DNA from: Mycolicibacterium sp. 018/SC-01/001 | GTDB taxonomy: Bacteria > Actinomycetota > Actinomycetes > Mycobacteriales > Mycobacteriaceae | NCBI RefSeq assembly: GCF_007096635.1 | Contig: NZ_VKAA01000013.1 | Span: forward strand, 1-64,000 | Length of the DNA: 64,000 nt | Direction of reading: 5' to 3' | Shown here: positions 18,745-26,598 of the stretch, one piece after another | Layout: each line of letters starts with the position of its first letter | How positions within the stretch are numbered: position 1 is the stretch's first letter | Notes under the pieces: model-generated | Seen by the model: the letters and a program-made list of their open reading frames with translations, nothing else | The model's database searches: none | What the model was told of the DNA's origin: nothing | Translations under genes and position numbers: made by a program

Positions 18745-20295
18745 ATGACCGATGTGCAGACCGCATCTGCGGTCACCACCATCACCGTGCGCAACCCCGC
18801 CGACGGTTCCGTCGTCGGCTCCGTCCCGATCGACTCCGCGGACACCGTCGCGGCCAAAGCCCGCGCGCTGCGTGAAGCGCAGCCGGAGTGGGAAGCGTGT
18901 GGCGCCGACGGTCGCAAGAAATGGCTACTGGCGCTACAGGATTGGATCGTCGACAACGCCGATCATCTCGCCGATGTGGTGCAGTCCGAGACCGGCAAAC
19001 CCCGGGGCGATGCAACGATGGAACCGCCGCTGACTGCCGATCTCCTCGGCTACTGGGCCCGCCACGCCGGCCGCTTTCTCGCAGACCGCCATCCCACAGC
19101 CCACAGCCCCCTGATGCGCGTGAAGCGGCTGACCACGGTGTACCGCCCCTACCCGGTGGTCGGGCTGATCATCCCGTGGAACTTTCCACTGCTGAACGTC
19201 GGCCTGGACGGCGTTGCCCCGCTGGCCGCCGGTGCCGCGCTGCTGCTCAAACCGTCGGAGGTGACGCCGCTGTCGGCAGCGGAGTTCGTTCGCGGATGGG
19301 CCGAGATCGGAGCCCCACCGGTGCTCGCCCTGACCACCGGCAACGCCGACACCGGTGCGGCGGTGATCGCCGAGTCCGACTGCGTGCACTTCACCGGTTC
19401 GACGGCGACCGGGCGCAAGGTCGCACTCGCCTGCGCGGAGCGGTTGATCCCGTGCACCCTGGAGCTGGGCGGGAAAGATCCCGCGATCGTCCTGGCCGAC
19501 GCCGACCTGGATCGCGCCGCCGCGGGCATCACCTGGGGCGGGATGTTCAACTCGGGTCAGGTGTGTGTGTCCATCGAACGGGTGTACGTCGAGGCGCCGG
19601 TCTACGACGAGTTCGTCGCCAAGCTCACCACCGAGGTCGGTCGGTTGCGTCAGGGCCAGGACGATGCACGCTACCGCTTCGATGTCGGCGCGATGGCGAC
19701 GGAGGCCCAGCGCGACATCGTGACCCGCCATGTCGACGACGCCGTGGCGGGCGGCGCGCGGGTGACCGCGGGAGGCCGGGCGACCGGCACGGGAACCTTC
19801 TTCGAGCCGACCGTGCTCGCCGATGTCCGCCAGTCGATGACGTGCATGCACGAGGAGACGTTCGGACCGACCCTGCCCGTGGTGAAGGTGGCCGACGAGG
19901 ACGAGGCGATCCGGTTGGCCAACGATTCGTCCTACGGGCTCTCGGCGACGGTGTGGACGCGCGACGTAGCACGCGGCGAACGCGTCGCCCGACGGCTCGA
20001 GGCCGGTGCGGTCAACATCAACGACGTGCTGTCCAACGGTTTCAACTTCGGGCTGCCGATGGCGGGATGGAAGCACTCGGGTATCGGTTCGCGGCAGGGC
20101 GGCGCCGACGGCATCCTCAAATACTGTCGCCCGCAGGCGATCACCGCGCCACGGCTGCCCACTCAGAAACGGGAGTTGCTGTGGTACCCGTACTCCCGTC
20201 GCAAGTCACGGGTCGCCGCAGCCGTGATCCGCGCCGCCGCGGCGCGAGGTCTGCGCAGGGTCGGGGTCACCCGCCCGAGGGTGCACTCACGGTAG
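18745..20295 (+). CDS. Aldehyde dehydrogenase (succinate-semialdehyde dehydrogenase-like)
   Basis: The 516-residue NAD(P)-dependent enzyme has the PWNFPLLN motif, the FTGSTATGR nucleotide-site segment, the catalytic Glu in ELGGKDPAIV and the catalytic Cys in SGQVCVSIERVY. A Trp/Arg-rich basic tail of about 45 residues after ITAPRLP resembles membrane-associated long-chain aldehyde dehydrogenases. Many genomes label this type succinate-semialdehyde dehydrogenase, but substrate cannot be assigned from sequence. A GTG directly before the ATG (18742) is an equally possible start. Its stop codon lies inside a repeated hairpin element (20281-20336). Confidence 0.88.
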   Translation: MTDVQTASAVTTITVRNPADGSVVGSVPIDSADTVAAKARALREAQPEWEACGADGRKKWLLALQDWIVDNADHLADVVQSETGKPRGDATMEPPLTADLLGYWARHAGRFLADRHPTAHSPLMRVKRLTTVYRPYPVVGLIIPWNFPLLNVGLDGVAPLAAGAALLLKPSEVTPLSAAEFVRGWAEIGAPPVLALTTGNADTGAAVIAESDCVHFTGSTATGRKVALACAERLIPCTLELGGKDPAIVLADADLDRAAAGITWGGMFNSGQVCVSIERVYVEAPVYDEFVAKLTTEVGRLRQGQDDARYRFDVGAMATEAQRDIVTRHVDDAVAGGARVTAGGRATGTGTFFEPTVLADVRQSMTCMHEETFGPTLPVVKVADEDEAIRLANDSSYGLSATVWTRDVARGERVARRLEAGAVNINDVLSNGFNFGLPMAGWKHSGIGSRQGGADGILKYCRPQAITAPRLPTQKRELLWYPYSRRKSRVAAAVIRAAAARGLRRVGVTRPRVHSR

Positions 20296-20336
20296 CTCCC
20301 AGGGTCCCGTCGCTACCGTGAGGACACTCTCGCGAC
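20281..20336 (-). repeat. REP-like dyad element, copy A
   Basis: Arms TCACGGTAGC (20287-20296) and GCTACCGTGA (20312-20321) form a 10-base stem with a 15-base loop, flanked by CACTCTCGCGAC at 20325-20336. On the minus strand, its first 25 bases match copy B (39535) at 20 positions, with the same 15-base loop. It lies between convergent genes and overlaps the aldehyde dehydrogenase stop. Confidence 0.65.
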
Positions 20337-20342
20337 GGCAGG

Positions 20343-21188
20343 TCAGGGCTGGGTGTAGCCGGGCGGGTTCGCCGAATCGACCCAGAAGTCGACGCCCAGA
20401 TCGGAACCCGGTACGCAGTCGTACGCAGACAGATCGGTGACGCCCGACTCCAGCAGCACGTCCTCGCAGAGCAGCGTGTTACCCGTATAGCTCGACGGCT
20501 TGGTCAGGATCGCGTACGCCGCATCGGAATACACCTCCGGCTTGCGCGAGCGCTTCATGGACTCCTCGCCGCCAAGGAGGTTCTGCACCGCGGCGGTCGC
20601 GACCATCGTGCGTGGCCACAGGGTGTTCGAGGCGATGCCGGCCTCCCGCATCTCCTCGGCGATACCCAACGCGCACAACGTCATTCCGAATTTCGCCATC
20701 ATGTACGGCGTCGGCTTGAGCCATTTCGAATCCAGCAGCACCGGCGGCGAGAGCGTCAGGATGTGCGGATTCTCCCGGCCCTTCATGTGCGGGATGCAGG
20801 CTTGCGAGACGGCGTAGGTGCCGCGCACCTGGATGCCGTTCATCAGGTCGAAGCGCTTGAGCGGCACGTCCTCGATCGAGCCGAGGTTGATCGCCGAGGC
20901 GTTGTTGACGCAGATGTCGATGCCGCCGAACTGCTCGACCGCGGCCGCGACGGCCGCCGCCACCGAGTCGCCGTCACGGACGTCGCCGACGATCGGCAAC
21001 GCCTGCCCGCCGACCTCCTCGATCTCCTTGGCCGCGGTGTAGATGGTGCCCGGCAGCTTGGGGTGCGGTTCAGCCGTTTTGGCGACCAGCGCGACGTTGG
21101 CGCCGTCGGATGCGACCCGCTTCGCGATCGCCAGGCCGATACCGCGGCTGGCCCCGGAGATGAACATCGTTTTTCCCGCAAGTGACAT
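20343..21188 (-). CDS. SDR-family oxidoreductase (HSDL2-like, Rv3224-type)
   Basis: The 281-residue short-chain dehydrogenase has the cofactor motif ISGASRGIGLAIAKR (about 10-24), the NNAS signature VNNASAIN, the catalytic Ser in LTLSPPVLL and the YMMAK active-site pair. The overall pattern resembles the hydroxysteroid dehydrogenase-like 2 family; the substrate is unknown. The ATG at 21188 gives a standard SDR N-terminus; a GTG three codons upstream (21197) is also open. It is 10 bases downstream of the YbaK gene and probably cotranscribed with it. Confidence 0.9.
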   Translation of the reverse strand: MSLAGKTMFISGASRGIGLAIAKRVASDGANVALVAKTAEPHPKLPGTIYTAAKEIEEVGGQALPIVGDVRDGDSVAAAVAAAVEQFGGIDICVNNASAINLGSIEDVPLKRFDLMNGIQVRGTYAVSQACIPHMKGRENPHILTLSPPVLLDSKWLKPTPYMMAKFGMTLCALGIAEEMREAGIASNTLWPRTMVATAAVQNLLGGEESMKRSRKPEVYSDAAYAILTKPSSYTGNTLLCEDVLLESGVTDLSAYDCVPGSDLGVDFWVDSANPPGYTQP

Positions 21189-21198
21189 GGGCTTCACC

Positions 21199-21693
21199 CT
21201 AGAGTGCGGTGATCTCGGCGGTGACCGCGTTGGTCAGTCGCACGAGATCCCGGGGATCGAGTGCGACATCGAGGCCCCGCTTGCCGGCACTGCACAGCAC
21301 CCGGTCCCAGCGCAGCGCCGAGGAGTCCACCACCGTCGGGAGTGGTCTGCGTTGTCCCAACGGCGAGATCCCGCCGACGACGTACCCGGTGGAGCGCTGC
21401 GCGGCAGCCGGATCGGCCATCGTCGCCTTCGCGGCCCCCAGCGCCGCGGCGGCAGCCTTCAGCGACAGTTTCGACGGCACCGGCAGCACCGCGACGCCCA
21501 AACCTGCCGGCAGCGCCACCACCAGCGTCTTGAAGATCTGTTCGGCCATGATCCCGTCGCGCGCCAGCTCGCCGACCGCCTCGTCACCGAACGCGTCGGT
21601 ACGGGGGTCATGTCGGTAGGTCAGCACCGTGTGCGGCGCACCGGCCGCCACCAGGGCTGCGATCGCCGGAGTCGCTGCGCGCGCCACCGCCAC
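21199..21693 (-). CDS. YbaK-family aminoacyl-tRNA deacylase (Cys-tRNA(Pro) type)
   Basis: The 164-residue protein has the YbaK fold: EQIFKTLVVAL with the catalytic Lys (about 51-61), VPSKLSLKAAAAALG, and GYVVGGISPLGQRRPLPTVVD. Family members hydrolyse Cys-tRNA(Pro) to guard proline codons. From memory, M. tuberculosis carries this as two broken genes (Rv3224A/B), whereas the frame is intact here. It is divergent from sigH across about 220 bases, so the sigH control region also borders this promoter. Confidence 0.9.
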   Translation of the reverse strand: MAVARAATPAIAALVAAGAPHTVLTYRHDPRTDAFGDEAVGELARDGIMAEQIFKTLVVALPAGLGVAVLPVPSKLSLKAAAAALGAAKATMADPAAAQRSTGYVVGGISPLGQRRPLPTVVDSSALRWDRVLCSAGKRGLDVALDPRDLVRLTNAVTAEITAL

Positions 21694-21707
21694 AGCGTAC
21701 GGCGGTG

Positions 21708-21734
21708 GGGAACACCTCCGGCGCCACCACTGTT
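21708..21734 (+). promoter_or_regulatory. SigH-type promoter of sigH
   Basis: GGGAACA at 21708-21714 and GTT at 21732-21734, 17 bases apart, match the consensus recognised by SigH (GGGAAYA, 16-20 bases, cGTT). The promoter points toward sigH, as expected for the known SigH autoregulation. The leader to the chosen start would be about 170 bases. Confidence 0.7.
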
Positions 21735-21912
21735 GTGACCAACAGCTGTGCTGGTGTTCGGGGCAGCAGAACGATGGTCGTCAGTCATGACCTCTAGGAT
21801 CGACAGAAGGGGATAGATGGTGCCAACGTTGGCCGTGGAGGGCCCGTTGCGTCTGGTGCACATGCCAGGCCGCCTCGCTGGTGCCGCAACAGAAGGGACG
21901 GTGTTCCTGAGA

Positions 21913-22578
21913 ATGACTGACACCGATGGGTCGGCTGCTGAGGCCACCCTCGATCCAGAGACCACACCCGCGGCCGAGGAGACGGACGCCGAGCTGACCG
22001 CTCGTTTCGAGCGCGACGCCATTCCGCTGCTCGACCAGCTCTACGGCGGTGCGTTGCGAATGACGCGCAACCCCGCCGATGCGGAGGATCTGCTGCAGGA
22101 AACCATGGTCAAGGCCTACGCCGGGTTCCGCTCGTTCCGGGCGGGCACCAACCTCAAAGCGTGGCTGTATCGCATTCTGACCAACACCTACATCAACAGC
22201 TATCGCAAGAAGCAGCGCCAGCCGTCGGAGTATCCGACCGAGGAGATCACCGACTGGCAGCTGGCCGCCAACGCCGAGCATTCCTCGACGGGGCTGCGGT
22301 CTGCCGAGGTGGAGGCGCTGGAAATGCTGCCCGACAGTGAGATCAAGGAAGCACTGCAGGCGTTGCCGGAAGAGTTCCGGATGGCCGTCTACTACGCCGA
22401 TGTCGAGGGCTTCCCGTACAAGGAGATCGCCGAGATCATGGATACGCCGATAGGAACGGTGATGTCGCGGCTGCACCGCGGCAGGCGCCAACTACGCGAG
22501 TTGCTGGCCGATGTGGCCCGCGATCGCGGGTTCATCCGGGCCCAGCAGAACGACGCAACTCAGGAGGTCACGTCATGA
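21913..22578 (+). CDS. sigH: ECF sigma factor SigH
   Basis: The 221-residue sigma factor is nearly identical over its core to my memory of M. tuberculosis SigH: ELTARFERDAIPLLDQLYGG, LLQETMVKAYAGF (region 2) and YKEIAEIMDTPIGTVMSRLH (region 4). It drives the oxidative, heat and thiol-stress regulon. The ATG at 21913 gives the short acidic N-terminus seen in homologues; the frame is open to 21817 but the extra residues look unrelated. A SigH-type promoter lies upstream. The stop overlaps the rshA start (ATGA), coupling sigma to its anti-sigma. Confidence 0.97.
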   Translation: MTDTDGSAAEATLDPETTPAAEETDAELTARFERDAIPLLDQLYGGALRMTRNPADAEDLLQETMVKAYAGFRSFRAGTNLKAWLYRILTNTYINSYRKKQRQPSEYPTEEITDWQLAANAEHSSTGLRSAEVEALEMLPDSEIKEALQALPEEFRMAVYYADVEGFPYKEIAEIMDTPIGTVMSRLHRGRRQLRELLADVARDRGFIRAQQNDATQEVTS

Positions 22579-22886
22579 GCGGCACGCAGGGCGTACCGGA
22601 GGAGCGCTGGAGCCCCCCGATCGGTCCCGTCGACCCCGATCATCCCGAATGCGCCGCGGTGATCGCCGAGGTGTGGACGCTGCTCGACGGAGAGTGCACC
22701 GTCGAGACCCGCGACCGGTTGCGCCAGCACCTCGAGGAGTGCCCGACCTGTCTTCGCCACTACGGCATCGAGGAACGCGTCAAGAACCTGATCGCCACCA
22801 AGTGCAGTGGTGAGCGCGCCCCGGAGAGCCTGCGGGAGCGGCTACGCATCCAGATCAGCCAGACCACCATCATCCGCGGAGGCTGA
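22575..22886 (+). CDS. rshA: Zinc-associated anti-sigma factor RshA
   Basis: The 103-residue ZAS-family protein binds SigH under reducing conditions and releases it on oxidation. Key residues are His52, Cys56 and Cys59 in QHLEECPTCLRHYG, with upstream HPEC (Cys26). The segment AEVWTLLDGEC is highly conserved, and the C-terminus ends TTIIRGG. It is translationally coupled to sigH through a 4-base overlap. A strong hairpin follows at 22898-22946. Confidence 0.95.
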   Translation: MSGTQGVPEERWSPPIGPVDPDHPECAAVIAEVWTLLDGECTVETRDRLRQHLEECPTCLRHYGIEERVKNLIATKCSGERAPESLRERLRIQISQTTIIRGG

Positions 22887-22897
22887 GCGCAGCCCGA

Positions 22898-22946
22898 AAC
22901 GACGAACCGCCCGGATTCCCTGTGGGAGTCCGGGCGGTTCGTCGTT
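22898..22946. terminator. Bidirectional hairpin between rshA and bL37 gene
   Basis: An 18-base perfect stem (22898-22915 with 22929-22946; the left arm begins AACGACGAACCG) closes a 13-base loop. It sits 11 bases after rshA and 11 bases before the stop of the convergent bL37 gene, so it can serve both strands. Confidence 0.8.
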
Positions 22947-22957
22947 GATCAGCGGCG

Positions 22958-23050
22958 TCAGCGCACTGACTTCGACCCGCAGTTGGGTCGCTTGCCGTGG
23001 TTGGCCTTGCTGTGCTTCCGATCGCGCTTCTTGCGGCCCCGCTTGGCCAT
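22958..23050 (-). CDS. 50S ribosomal protein bL37
   Basis: This 30-residue reading frame (MAKRGRKKRDRKHSKANHGK, ending KRPNCGSKSVR) matches the small actinobacterial ribosomal protein bL37, found in mycobacterial 50S structures. It is very basic, as expected for rRNA binding. GGAGG lies close upstream. A second ATG precedes directly (23053), and GGAGGTAG spacing fits the ATG at 23050 better. The gene is too short for usual ORF cut-offs. It is convergent with rshA and divergent from the biotinyl protein gene. Confidence 0.9.
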   Translation of the reverse strand: MAKRGRKKRDRKHSKANHGKRPNCGSKSVR

Positions 23051-23176
23051 CATCTACCTCCGAATTGCTGGACTGATTGCAGCCATTGTCTCACGGGCCG
23101 GTTGATGCTCTGTCCACAGCACGGTGTGGTTCGATAGAAGGCGAACAAGACGCCGGTGGATGAGTGGGGTTTGAAG

Positions 23177-23392
23177 ATGGCCGAGGACGTTCGCGCCGAA
23201 ATCGTGGCCAGTGTGCTCGAGGTCGTCGTCAGCGAGGGCGATCAGATCGGTGAAGGCGACACGCTGGTGCTGCTCGAGTCGATGAAGATGGAGATCCCGG
23301 TACTCGCCGAGGTCGCCGGCACGGTCAGCAAGGTCAGCGTCTCGGTCGGCGATGTGATCCAGGCCGGCGACCTCATCGCCGTCATCAGCTAG
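23177..23392 (+). CDS. Biotin/lipoyl-attachment domain protein (TB7.3-like)
   Basis: The 71-residue protein is a stand-alone biotinyl domain with the ESMKM motif; Lys37 is the predicted biotinylation site, and Gly-rich turns fall at both ends of the barrel. Free-standing carriers of this kind can act as or mimic the BCCP part of acyl-CoA carboxylases, but its partner here is unknown. It starts at the ATG preceded by TTGAAG. pdtaS follows after 23 bases on the same strand. Confidence 0.93.
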   Translation: MAEDVRAEIVASVLEVVVSEGDQIGEGDTLVLLESMKMEIPVLAEVAGTVSKVSVSVGDVIQAGDLIAVIS

Positions 23393-23415
23393 CCCGCACA
23401 CCAGCACACCGCTCC

Positions 23416-24906
23416 ATGTCCACTCTCGGTGACCTGCTTGCCGAGCACACGGTCCTGCCCGGCAACGCCGTCGATCACCTGCACGCCGTCGTCGGTGAGT
23501 GGCAACTGCTGGCCGACCTGTCGTTCGCCGACTTCCTGATGTGGGTGCGCCGCGACGACGACCGGGTGGTGTGCGTGGCCCAGGTCCGGCCGAACACCGC
23601 GCCGACCGTGCTGTTGGCCGACGCCGTCGGAACCATCGCGAAGAGCACGGAAATGCCGATCGTCGCGACGGCGTTCGACTCCGGAACCATCGGACGGGCC
23701 ACGATCGACGGCATCGAGGGCGGTCCGAGCCTGAACGTCGAGGCCGTCCCGGTCCGGTACGGCTCCCACGTCGTCGCGGTCCTGACCCACCAGACGTCGC
23801 TGGCGCCGCGGCAGGCGAGCCCACTGGAGGCCGCCTACGTCGACTGCGCGGCCGATCTGTTGCTGATGCTGTCGGAGGGAACCTTCCCCAACGTCGGTGA
23901 CCTGGCGATGTCGCGTTCGAGTCCCCGCGTCGGCGACGGATTCATCCGGCTCGACCAGGCCGGCGTGGTCACGTTCGCCAGCCCCAACGCGATCTCGGCC
24001 TACCACCGCATGGGGCTGACGGCCGAACTCGAAGGGCACAACCTCGTCGCGGTGACCAGGCCGTTGATCTCCGATCCGTTCGAGGCGCAGGAACTGGCCA
24101 ATCACATCCGCGAATGTCTCGCGGGTGGATCCAGCATGCGGATGGAGGTCGACGCGGGCGGCGCCGCGGTCCTACTGCGCACACTGCCGTTGCTGGCCCA
24201 CGGTGCCGCGGTGGGGGCAGCTGTACTGATCCGCGACGTCACCGAGGTCAAACGCCGAGACCGGGCGCTGCTGTCGAAAGACGCCACGATCCGGGAGATC
24301 CACCATCGGGTGAAGAACAACCTGCAGACCGTGGCCGCACTGCTGCGCCTGCAGGCGCGCCGCACCACGAACGCCGAGGGCCGGGAGGCGTTGATCGAGT
24401 CGGTGCGCCGGGTGTCGTCGATCGCGCTGGTGCACGACGCACTGTCGATGTCGGTGGACGAGGAGGTGAACCTCGATCAGGTCATCGACCGGATTCTGCC
24501 GATCATGAACGACGTCGCGACCGTGGATTCGCCGATCCGCATCAACCGCGAAGGGGATCTCGGCGTGCTGGACGCCGATCGCGCGACCGCGCTGATCATG
24601 GTGATCACCGAGCTGGTACAGAACGCGATCGAGCACGCCTTCGACAGCACGACCGCAACGGGTTGCGTGACCATCCGGTCGGAGCGGTCCGCTCGCTGGC
24701 TCGACGTCGTCGTCCATGACGACGGCAAGGGGCTGCCTGCCGGTTTCAGCCTGGAGAAGTCCGACCGCCTCGGATTGCAGATCGTGCGGACGCTGGTCTC
24801 GGCCGAGCTCGACGGATCGCTGGGAATGCACGACGTGCCGGATGGCGGAACCGATGTCGTGCTTCGGGTGCCGATCGGGCGCCGGGCCCGCACGAGCCAA
24901 TTCTGA
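23416..24906 (+). CDS. pdtaS: Sensor histidine kinase PdtaS
   Basis: The 496-residue soluble kinase has an N-terminal GAF-like domain (about 1-155), a PAS domain (about 175-275) and an HisKA_2/HATPase module (about 285-490). The phospho-acceptor lies in IREIHHRVKNNLQ (His296/297), and the ATP site includes VITELVQNAIEHAF and DDGKGLP. There are no membrane segments. In mycobacteria PdtaS phosphorylates the RNA-binding antiterminator PdtaR, encoded elsewhere, and is reported to sense nitric oxide and copper. A terminator hairpin (24977-25006) follows. Confidence 0.95.
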   Translation: MSTLGDLLAEHTVLPGNAVDHLHAVVGEWQLLADLSFADFLMWVRRDDDRVVCVAQVRPNTAPTVLLADAVGTIAKSTEMPIVATAFDSGTIGRATIDGIEGGPSLNVEAVPVRYGSHVVAVLTHQTSLAPRQASPLEAAYVDCAADLLLMLSEGTFPNVGDLAMSRSSPRVGDGFIRLDQAGVVTFASPNAISAYHRMGLTAELEGHNLVAVTRPLISDPFEAQELANHIRECLAGGSSMRMEVDAGGAAVLLRTLPLLAHGAAVGAAVLIRDVTEVKRRDRALLSKDATIREIHHRVKNNLQTVAALLRLQARRTTNAEGREALIESVRRVSSIALVHDALSMSVDEEVNLDQVIDRILPIMNDVATVDSPIRINREGDLGVLDADRATALIMVITELVQNAIEHAFDSTTATGCVTIRSERSARWLDVVVHDDGKGLPAGFSLEKSDRLGLQIVRTLVSAELDGSLGMHDVPDGGTDVVLRVPIGRRARTSQF

Positions 24907-24976
24907 AAAATGTGTCGGACACTGCCATTGTGCTGTTCGCATTGCGGATAGCTGGCGCGTAATTCAGCTCACACGG

Positions 24977-25006
24977 CGACGGCCCCGACTTTCGTCGGGG
25001 CCGTCG
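24977..25006. terminator. Hairpin between convergent pdtaS and whiB1
   Basis: Perfect 13-base arms CGACGGCCCCGAC (24977-24989) and GTCGGGGCCGTCG (24994-25006) flank a 4-base TTTC loop. It lies 70 bases after pdtaS and 21 bases before the whiB1 stop. Confidence 0.8.
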
Positions 25007-25027
25007 GCGGAAGGGCGGGGGGAAGGC

Positions 25028-25282
25028 TCAGACGCCGGAGCGGGCCTTCGTGCGAGCGTTGCGGCGCTTGAGCGCGCGACGCTCGTCTTCGCTCATACCG
25101 CCCCAGACGCCGGCATCCTGGCCGGAGTCCAAAGCCCAGCTCAGGCACTCCGCGGTGACCGGGCACCGGTTGCACACGAGCTTCGCGTCAGCGATCTGGG
25201 CAAGGGCCGGTCCGCTGTTCCCCACCGGGAAGAACAGTTCCGGGTCCTCGTCGCGACAGACCGCCTTGTGGCGCCAATCCAT
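25028..25282 (-). CDS. whiB1: Fe-S transcription factor WhiB1
   Basis: The 84-residue protein is almost identical to my memory of WhiB1. Four Cys (9, 37, 40, 46) bind a 4Fe-4S cluster, GVWGG forms the turn that contacts sigma-A region 4, and the C-terminus KRRNARTKARSGV binds DNA. It is an essential nitric oxide-responsive regulator. The ATG at 25282 has AAGGAG about 9 bases upstream; a GTG three codons earlier is less likely. A Crp-type site and a leader hairpin precede it. Confidence 0.98.
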   Translation of the reverse strand: MDWRHKAVCRDEDPELFFPVGNSGPALAQIADAKLVCNRCPVTAECLSWALDSGQDAGVWGGMSEDERRALKRRNARTKARSGV

Positions 25283-25301
25283 GTGTTCCACTCCTTATCG
25301 T

Positions 25302-25319
25302 GTGCGCAGCGAAGCGCAC
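25302..25319 (-). promoter_or_regulatory. Leader hairpin upstream of whiB1
   Basis: Arms GTGCGC (25302-25307) and GCGCAC (25314-25319) form a small stem about 20 bases before the whiB1 start, just ahead of the ribosome-binding site. It could affect translation; this is inferred from position only. Confidence 0.35.
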
Positions 25320-25400
25320 GAGCTTTTCCTTCGGCTGTTAACGCAAGCGCACCAAATGTTTCTGCGCTGTTGCATCCGATGCTTTCACAGGCTGAACAGA

Positions 25401-25438
25401 TGTCAATAGCAGTTCGTTAACACGTGGGCTATCTCACT
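25401..25438 (-). promoter_or_regulatory. whiB1 promoter with Crp-type site
   Basis: On the minus strand, AGTGAGATAGCCCACG (25423-25438) matches the GTGA-N6-(T/C)CAC core of mycobacterial Crp sites. TTGACA (25406-25401) follows as a -35 box. The likely start near 25370 would place the site centre around -60. From memory, this agrees with the Rv3676-controlled whiB1 promoter of M. tuberculosis. Confidence 0.6.
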
Positions 25439-25550
25439 ACGCCGGACCGTTTTCCGGCCCTGCATTCCGTTGTACTACTCTTAACCCACCTGCGTCTTTA
25501 TCCCGCCCTGTGAGGTGGCTCCCAGTATGCTCCGGCGCAGGTGAGAGGCC

Positions 25551-26507
25551 TCAAACGGGTTGTGCCAGGGGTGGGGCGACGACTGCAAGAGCGTCGCGGA
25601 CCGACGTGAAGGTCATCTTTTCGCGCTCCCCGATGAAATCTCCGTCGATCTGACAGGCCACCGGCCGGGCGCTGGTCACGGTCAGCGCGGGCAGGTCGTC
25701 GTCACGAACCAGGTGTTTGGCGGTCAACCGCGGCTTCTTGGACAGCATCTGCCGGACCAACCGCAGATTGGCCCACACGTTCATGCTGGTGGTCGCGAAC
25801 ACGCCGAGCCCGGTTTCGAAGGTCGTGTCCGGGTTCGTCCAGACGGGGCGAGCGTTGGCGTAGGTCCACGGACTGGAGTTCGAGACGAACGCGAAGTGCA
25901 CGCCGGTGACCGGTTCCTCCCCGGGTAGGTGCAGCGTCAGTCCCGGCTCCTCCCGGCTGCTGGCCAGCACCTCGCGGATCGCCACCCGGATGTAGCGCGC
26001 CGCGGTGACCTTGCGGCCCTTCGCGCGCTGCTCCTCGACTGCGGCGACCACGGCGCCGTCGACACCCATGCCCGCAGTGAACACGCCCCAGCGTTCCCCG
26101 CAGTCCATCAGCCCGATACGCCGCCACCGGCGGGTGCGCCGGTAGGCCGAGAGCAGGTCGACGAGTTGGTTGGTGGCCTCGAGCGGGTCGGGGCTGATGC
26201 CCAGGGCGCGGGCGAACACGTTGGCCGATCCGCCGGGAACGACGCCGACGGCGGGGCCGCGATTGGTGGGCCCCAGCTCACCGAGAATGCCGTTGACGAC
26301 CTCGTTGACCGTGCCGTCGCCGCCGTGCACGATCACGACGTCGACGCCTTCGCGCGCCGCGTGCGCGGCGATCTCGATCGCGTGGCCGCGGTGGTCGGTG
26401 TGCGCGACGGACAGCGTGGTGCGGCTCTCCAGTGCGTGGGCCAGCAGGTCGCGGCCCGCCGGTGTCGTCGACGTCGCGTTCGGGTTGACGATCAGCACGG
26501 CGCGCAC
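25551..26507 (-). CDS. Diacylglycerol kinase-family lipid kinase (Rv3218-like)
   Basis: The 318-residue protein has the DAGK catalytic fold: VLIVNPNATSTT at the start, the ATP-binding VIVHGGDGTVNEVVNGI (about 64-80) and VVPGGSANVFARALG (about 96-110). It should phosphorylate diacylglycerol or a related lipid at the inner membrane face; the precise substrate is not shown. The open frame runs to 26825 but has no family similarity beyond the GTG at 26507. AGCCTA at 26516-26521 reads TAGGCT on the minus strand, a possible -10 box 8 bases upstream. It diverges from aroQ. Confidence 0.88.
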   Translation of the reverse strand: MRAVLIVNPNATSTTPAGRDLLAHALESRTTLSVAHTDHRGHAIEIAAHAAREGVDVVIVHGGDGTVNEVVNGILGELGPTNRGPAVGVVPGGSANVFARALGISPDPLEATNQLVDLLSAYRRTRRWRRIGLMDCGERWGVFTAGMGVDGAVVAAVEEQRAKGRKVTAARYIRVAIREVLASSREEPGLTLHLPGEEPVTGVHFAFVSNSSPWTYANARPVWTNPDTTFETGLGVFATTSMNVWANLRLVRQMLSKKPRLTAKHLVRDDDLPALTVTSARPVACQIDGDFIGEREKMTFTSVRDALAVVAPPLAQPV

Positions 26508-26598
26508 GAGGGCTGAGCCTATCTGTGCCTCTCGGTCGGCTGTGAACGCGCTGCGCGCTGTGAGCGGGTGCGACGACGGGTGGCGGTACCGTACCTGC

